Both the position numbers and the translations under genes were made by a program. The notes beneath the pieces were generated by a model that was not told the origin of the DNA, did not search any database, and was given only the letters and a program-made list of their open reading frames with translations. From Bacteroidetes bacterium QH_10_64_19 (lineage in GTDB: Bacteria; Bacteroidota; Rhodothermia; Rhodothermales; Salinibacteraceae): DNA of 8,668 bases. Shown piece after piece: positions 5,481 to 8,668 of this stretch (the stretch's first letter is position 1; every line of letters starts with the position of its first letter). The DNA lies in assembly GCA_003023125.1 (NCBI GenBank), contig PXSY01000156.1:1-8668 (forward strand), written 5' to 3'.

Positions 5481-6770
5481 TCATCGGCTGGTGCGCGTAA
5501 CGATTCCCTTGTTGTACTCGGTTTTGTATTTCCGCACAGCCCGGAAGAGGGCACTGGCCAGATAGGTTTGTCCACGCTCGCTATTCAGGAAGCGCGCCTC
5601 TTGCGGATTCGTGACGTACCCCAGCTCCACGAGCACTGACGGCATAGAGGCGCTCCACAGGACGTAGAACCCCGCCTGATGCACCCCGCGGCTCCGCCGG
5701 TTCACCCGGTGCTTGAACTGGTCCTGGACGATGGACGCAAATTCTTCGCTGAACTGCATGCTGGCGCTGAGAAAGAGCTCGCCCTTTACGAAGGCTTCTG
5801 CGTCGTACTCGTCGTAGCGCTCCGGATTCTCCTCATACTCCCGCACGACGCTGTTCTCTTGCTTCATCACCCGGCGGGCATCGTCCGTCTTCGAGCGACC
5901 GAGGAAGTACGTCTCCGTGCCCTCGACCGAAGCGGACCGGAAGGCATTGGCGTGGAGGGAAATGAAGAGATCGCCGCCCCTCCGGTTGGCAAAGTGCCCC
6001 CGCTCCTTCAGCGCAATGAACCGGTCGTCGGACCGGGTATACATCACCTCGAGGTCGAGCCGATTCTCGATGTAGTCGCCGAGCTTATGGGCGACGTCTA
6101 GCACGACGTCCTTCTCCTGCAACCCGTTCGCCACCGCTCCCGGGTCTTTGCCCCCGTGCCCCGGATCCACAATGATCGTGTCGAGCCGCGATCGTTCGCG
6201 GGTCGTGTTGGGGAGTGGCGCCCGGTCGGTGGTGTTTGGCCCCGACCCTGCGTCCGTGCTCGGGGACCCGTCCGGCGCATTCGGCTCGGCGGAGGGACCG
6301 TCTGCGACGGGCATCGCCCCATCGTACGCGAGATTCAGGAGGAGGTCGCTGGACACCCCGTCCCGGTAGGCGGTAGCAGAGACGGAGAGCTGTTCGTCGA
6401 GAATCACCCGTACAACTAGATGGCCATTCTGCTCGGTCGTCGTGTAGCGTGTCACGGGGCCGCTTGGCGCCTGGTCCTCATAGTCGTCGTGGAGCGTCGC
6501 GTTGTACACCACCCACTTCAGTTCATGCTCGCCGACCGACTTCAGCATGTATGCCTCCGGACGATCGGTCGTCTGCAGGCGCATGACGTAGCCCTCTCCA
6601 TCCGACCGGACCGAAAAGGCGACATCGGTGACCTGAATGCTGGCCTGAGCCGGGCTGACTGCCAGAAGTAAGAGGCCAACCATTCCCCACAGAAGGACTC
6701 CCTGTATGGCAGCCGCCGTGGGTCGCCGGCCCTCACCGCGGCGAACTGTTGTCGCACAAGACCAATCCAT
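5481..6770 (-). CDS. Secreted N-acetylmuramoyl-L-alanine amidase (Amidase_3, AmiC-like)
   Basis: This zinc hydrolase cleaves the bond between MurNAc and the peptide stem of peptidoglycan, acting outside the cytoplasmic membrane. With the ATG at 6770 it has 429 residues. It begins with a signal peptide (hydrophobic core GVLLWGMVGLLLLAV, likely cleavage after SPAQA at about residue 43). A beta-rich AMIN-like domain follows (about 44-150), then a Pro/Ser/Asp/Thr-rich linker (about 151-196). The catalytic Amidase_3 domain (about 198-415) carries zinc ligands H205 (VDPGHGGKDPG), E219 (LQEKD) and H273 (SLHAN), and the catalytic E382 (VELGYVTN). A charged stretch between H273 and E382 includes the helix-like segment RRVMKQENSVVREYEENPER, as seen in amidases regulated by a blocking helix. 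An in-frame ATG at 6854 would add 28 residues ahead of the signal peptide and would overlap a candidate promoter, so I prefer 6770. No EnvC/NlpD-type activator is nearby. Confidence 0.9.
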   Translation of the reverse strand: MDWSCATTVRRGEGRRPTAAAIQGVLLWGMVGLLLLAVSPAQASIQVTDVAFSVRSDGEGYVMRLQTTDRPEAYMLKSVGEHELKWVVYNATLHDDYEDQAPSGPVTRYTTTEQNGHLVVRVILDEQLSVSATAYRDGVSSDLLLNLAYDGAMPVADGPSAEPNAPDGSPSTDAGSGPNTTDRAPLPNTTRERSRLDTIIVDPGHGGKDPGAVANGLQEKDVVLDVAHKLGDYIENRLDLEVMYTRSDDRFIALKERGHFANRRGGDLFISLHANAFRSASVEGTETYFLGRSKTDDARRVMKQENSVVREYEENPERYDEYDAEAFVKGELFLSASMQFSEEFASIVQDQFKHRVNRRSRGVHQAGFYVLWSASMPSVLVELGYVTNPQEARFLNSERGQTYLASALFRAVRKYKTEYNKGIVTRTSR

Positions 6771-6835
6771 GAACTGAGACGTGCTTCGATGCGAGAAACG
6801 CACACCGGCGCTGGGGCGTCCCATCGCCGTTGCAC

Positions 6836-6864
6836 AAGATACAACGCAGCTCACTTAAAGTAAA
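6836..6864 (-). promoter_or_regulatory. Candidate sigma-70-type promoter for the amidase gene
   Basis: On the minus strand, TTTACT (6859-6864) and TATCTT (6836-6841) are separated by exactly 17 bases. Each matches the sigma-70 consensus at four of six positions. Transcription would begin near 6829 and leave a leader of roughly 60 bases before the ATG at 6770. This is a modest match, and Bacteroidota primary sigma factors prefer a different consensus. Confidence 0.3.
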
Positions 6865-6913
6865 GGATGAGGTATCTGGGATAATCGCATATTGGGCGTT
6901 TTCTTTTCGGGAT

Positions 6914-6947
6914 GGGGGCTCGTCCGCCTCTGATCAACGAAACCCCC
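6914..6947 (-). terminator. Hairpin between the sigma-factor cluster and the amidase
   Basis: GGGGG (6914-6918) pairs with CCCCC (6943-6947), and the stem continues inward through CTCGT and ACGAAA with one wobble pair and one bulge (about 10 pairs, 13-base loop). It lies about 125 bases beyond the last gene of the minus-strand cluster. On that strand the stem is followed by an A-rich, not T-rich, stretch, so it is a poor intrinsic terminator. It may act as a 3'-end stabiliser or a barrier. Confidence 0.28.
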
Positions 6948-7065
6948 TGAGCGCGGCCCCCGAAACACGGAAGAGCACGGGCGTGGAGATGTGCTGCCCT
7001 GGGTAGGCAACGTGTGTAGGGGACGTGTTAGGTCGCGAGCGCCAGGCGACGATTGCTGTGCGGGT

Positions 7066-7087
7066 GCGCTCCTAAAAAGCGCTCCTA
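7066..7087. repeat. 9-bp direct repeat spanning a stop codon
   Basis: GCGCTCCTA occurs at 7066-7074 and 7079-7087, separated by AAAA. The left copy contains the stop codon (7072-7074, minus) of the secreted coiled-coil protein gene. The pattern looks like a small duplication near the 3' end of that gene. Confidence 0.5.
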
Positions 7088-7767
7088 CGAAAAGAGATCA
7101 GTTCTCGAATCTGCCGCTGGAGGCGTTTGACCTCGCGGCGACGGTTTTCCTGCTTGATTTCGAAGATGTTCTCGAGCATGGCCCGCAGGGTGTCGATCTT
7201 CACCCGGCGCTCTTCGCCCTCCGGCAACAGCCGAATGGCGCGTGCGAGGTCTTCGGCATTCTCCTCCATTCGGCGCTCGTGCAGCAGGCGCTCGTAGAGT
7301 TCTCGGCTCGATCGCTGAACCGCATCGAGGTACTGCTGGTGGTTGGCCTCCGAAGCCATGGCCCGCTCCTCCTCAGACGGGCGCGCGGCCGAGGCCGTCG
7401 GCGACGATCGAGCGCGGGCGGGACGGCTGTGCAGGACGACGGCCCGCTGCTTTCGGCGCACCTCCGCCTCTGTAACCGGCTCCAGCCCGTCCTCCAGGGC
7501 AAAAAGCTGTCCGTTCAGTTCGACGACCGGCCGTCGGACGCCCACGAACCGATACTGGGTCTCGATGCCCTGCAGGTTCAGGCTGTCCGGCAACTGGTCG
7601 TCGGAGAGGGGCTGCCCATCGACGTACGCCGTGCCGTCGTGGATGCGGAGGGTGCGCGCCTGTTGTGCAGACGCGACGGGGAGCAACATCCCCCACAGCA
7701 GAACGCCGACGGCGAGTCCCAGGACAAGGCGGGAGCACAAAGACGCTGAGCAGCGCAGGGAAATCAT
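7072..7767 (-). CDS. Secreted coiled-coil protein of unknown function, third gene of the sigma-factor cluster
   Basis: I cannot name the family of this 231-residue protein. It starts with a signal peptide (hydrophobic core LVLGLAVGVLLWGMLL, cleavage probably after VASA at residue 34), so the mature protein should be periplasmic. A small beta-rich part follows (about 37-95, with IHDGTAYVDGQPL and YRFVGVRRPVVELNGQLFAL), then a variable Arg/Ala/Ser linker (112-130). The C-terminal half (about 131-226) is highly charged and predicted helical, probably coiled coil, with LRAMLENIFEIKQENRRR (194-211). Small helical periplasmic proteins of the Spy/CpxP type are often controlled by envelope-stress regulators. 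The helical half is reminiscent of these, but I see no clear LTxxQ motif, so this is only an analogy. It begins 54 bases after the anti-sigma gene on the same strand and probably belongs to the same operon. Confidence 0.8.
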   Translation of the reverse strand: MISLRCSASLCSRLVLGLAVGVLLWGMLLPVASAQQARTLRIHDGTAYVDGQPLSDDQLPDSLNLQGIETQYRFVGVRRPVVELNGQLFALEDGLEPVTEAEVRRKQRAVVLHSRPARARSSPTASAARPSEEERAMASEANHQQYLDAVQRSSRELYERLLHERRMEENAEDLARAIRLLPEGEERRVKIDTLRAMLENIFEIKQENRRREVKRLQRQIRELISFRRSAF

Positions 7768-7821
7768 CGGCGGACGGACAAGGCGAGACTGAATGCGGGA
7801 AACGAGATGCAGAAACGTAGG

Positions 7822-8400
7822 TCAGGGACGGCGCCGGTCGACCGATTGGATCGTGCCCCACGAGTTCGGGCCGCTCTGGGCCTGGAGCTGTTCGACGCGG
7901 CGATGAATGCGAATGAGTTCGTCACTTTCATCCCACGCCGGGACTGCCTCCGTTGAGCCTCGCCGCTCCTCGGGGACTGCGGGGGCCGACTGCGAGGCTG
8001 TCGGGGTGAGCTCGTCGGGGGCAGACGCTGCCGTCGACTGGTCGGCGGTCTCGGGCAACTGCCACCATCCGACCCCAACAAAGAGCCCCAGGGCCAGTGC
8101 AGTGCCGACCATCTGCAGGCGACGCCTCCATGATCGGGTCGGCGGGCGGGCCGGGCGGTCCTCGTCGGGGCGTGACGTGGAGGACGAAGACTGCGTCGCC
8201 GCCCGGGCGGTGTCCACCACCTCATCCACGACGGCCGGGTCGGGGCGGCGGGCCGGACGGTCGTCCAGACGCTCCTTCGTCTTCCGAAGACGCTCGTACT
8301 CACGATATAGGGCGTTGTCCTCCGACAGCCGACGCGCGACCGTCGACTCGTCCTCGTCTTCGCCGTACAGGTACTGAATGAGGCGTAGCGGATCGTCCAT
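7822..8400 (-). CDS. Putative single-pass membrane anti-sigma factor
   Basis: This 192-residue protein is encoded 35 bases after the ECF sigma gene on the same strand, the usual place for its anti-sigma factor. The N-terminal part (1-68) starts DDPLRLIQYLYGE, followed by charged helices (STVARRLSEDNALYREYERLRKTKERL). This resembles the helical sigma-binding domain seen in many anti-sigma factors. An Arg/Pro/Ser-rich linker (69-94) leads to one transmembrane segment (about 95-114, LQMVGTALALGLFVGVGWWQ). The positively charged RSWRRR before it fits an N-in, C-out topology. The outer part (115-192) is Ser/Thr/Pro/Ala-rich, followed by a short helix (WDESDELIRIHRRVEQLQAQ). The zinc motif HxxxCxxC of ZAS-type anti-sigma factors is absent; there is no cysteine at all. 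The function is inferred from gene order, topology and N-terminal resemblance, not from a diagnostic motif. Confidence 0.75.
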   Translation of the reverse strand: MDDPLRLIQYLYGEDEDESTVARRLSEDNALYREYERLRKTKERLDDRPARRPDPAVVDEVVDTARAATQSSSSTSRPDEDRPARPPTRSWRRRLQMVGTALALGLFVGVGWWQLPETADQSTAASAPDELTPTASQSAPAVPEERRGSTEAVPAWDESDELIRIHRRVEQLQAQSGPNSWGTIQSVDRRRP

Positions 8401-8435
8401 GGGACGCGGAAACCGATCTTATGAAACGGCGGGCG

Positions 8436-8668
8436 TCACGAATCGAGGGTGCCAACGAGCGCGGTCTCATTGGACGCCTCCATCATCTTGCGCAGGTTCT
8501 TGAGGGCGTACCGCATGCGCCCAAGGGCCGTGTTGATGGAGACGTCCTGGAGCTCGGCAATCTCCCGAAAGGTCAGGTCTGTCTCTTGTCGCAGGAGCAG
8601 AACTTCTTTCTGTTCGGGCGCGAGCTGTTCGATGTGCTCGTCGAGCCATTCCCGCTGCTCGGCGCGGT
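8436..8668 (-). CDS. ECF-type RNA polymerase sigma factor, C-terminal fragment (runs off window)
   Basis: Only the last 76 residues are visible; the gene continues beyond 8668, so its start and region 2 cannot be seen. The fragment holds sigma-70 region 4, which contacts the -35 element. LDEHIEQLAPEQKEVLLLRQ (8-27) is the family-typical lead helix. LTFREIAELQDVSINTALGR (31-50), followed by MRYALKNLRKMM, is the helix-turn-helix in the standard spacing. A short tail ends in LVGTLDS. Most ECF factors are about 160-200 residues, so about half is missing. The reading frame starts at 8666, and the stop TGA lies at 8436-8438. It is followed by the putative anti-sigma factor gene, so the pair probably forms an autoregulated module. 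The nearest relatives would be RpoE-like ECF sigma factors. Confidence 0.9.
   Translation of the reverse strand, partial: RAEQREWLDEHIEQLAPEQKEVLLLRQETDLTFREIAELQDVSINTALGRMRYALKNLRKMMEASNETALVGTLDS

Larger units (their letters stand above)
6771..7071. other. Intergenic region upstream of the amidase gene
   Basis: These 301 bases separate the amidase from the secreted coiled-coil protein gene. They contain the candidate promoter at 6836-6864, the most AT-rich stretch of the area (about 6851-6910), an imperfect hairpin at 6914-6947, and part of a short direct repeat at 7066-7087. No credible gene is present; plus-strand frames starting near 6991 are antisense to the downstream gene. Confidence 0.45.

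Noticed and set aside
6695..7710. Shared GVLLWGM in the signal peptides of the amidase and the coiled-coil protein
   Set aside because: Seven hydrophobic residues in two signal peptides can coincide by chance. The codons differ and the similarity does not extend further.
6991..7749. 252-codon plus-strand open frame
   Set aside because: It is antisense to the signal-peptide-bearing coiled-coil protein, which fits the operon and has a sensible domain layout.
7764..8303. 179-codon minus-strand open frame overlapping the anti-sigma gene
   Set aside because: It is in another frame of the same strand and is Arg/Pro/Ser-rich. The 7822-8400 frame has a proper transmembrane segment and starts 35 bases after the sigma gene.
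8467..8649. 60-codon minus-strand open frame at the right edge
   Set aside because: It is out of frame with the sigma-factor region 4, which reads cleanly from 8666 to 8436 without needing a start in the window.
1..8668. CRISPR arrays, tRNA or rRNA genes, insertion sequences, inteins
   Set aside because: I looked for regularly spaced repeats, cloverleaf arms with TTCRANNC, transposase motifs and terminal inverted repeats and saw none. The RtcB-family protein is uninterrupted at the site where some archaeal RtcBs carry an intein.

Overview
The window is bacterial chromosomal DNA, GC-rich, with acidic Asp/Glu-rich proteins. No start codon that I checked has a clear Shine-Dalgarno sequence. Together with the gene content this suggests a Bacteroidota/Rhodothermota-type organism, possibly a halophile of the Salinibacter kind. 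That assignment is inference from composition and protein style, not from a database match. I see no mobile element, CRISPR array, tRNA or rRNA.

Layout from left to right. Positions 1-182 hold no gene I can support, only a hairpin just downstream of the next gene. An OmpR/PhoB-type response regulator (183-926, minus) has no sensor kinase in view. After a 252-base gap comes an RtcB-family protein (1179-2618, minus) with several unusual active-site substitutions and a strong leader hairpin. Then comes mnmA, the tRNA 2-thiouridylase (2839-3987, minus). A 322-base divergent intergenic region with a tandem pair of 21-bp repeats leads to ridA (4310-4708, plus), the only plus-strand gene. ridA converges on an unrecognised lipoprotein (4718-5281, minus). 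Next is a secreted N-acetylmuramoyl-L-alanine amidase (5481-6770, minus). The right end is a three-gene minus-strand cluster: the C-terminal part of an ECF sigma factor (8436-8668, cut by the window edge), a membrane-anchored putative anti-sigma factor (7822-8400), and a secreted coiled-coil protein (7072-7767).

How they fit together: most genes are housekeeping or stress functions. They cover tRNA thiolation, RNA end-joining or repair (or a diverged RtcB role), clearance of reactive enamines, peptidoglycan cleavage, and transcriptional response. The sigma / anti-sigma / periplasmic-protein cluster looks like an envelope-sensing regulon core. The amidase and the lipoprotein are envelope proteins nearby, but nothing in the sequence shows that the cluster regulates them. 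The points most worth a second look are the RtcB substitutions (metal-ligand Cys to Ala, active-site Asn to Glu, C-terminal Lys to His) and the tandem 21-bp repeats upstream of ridA.
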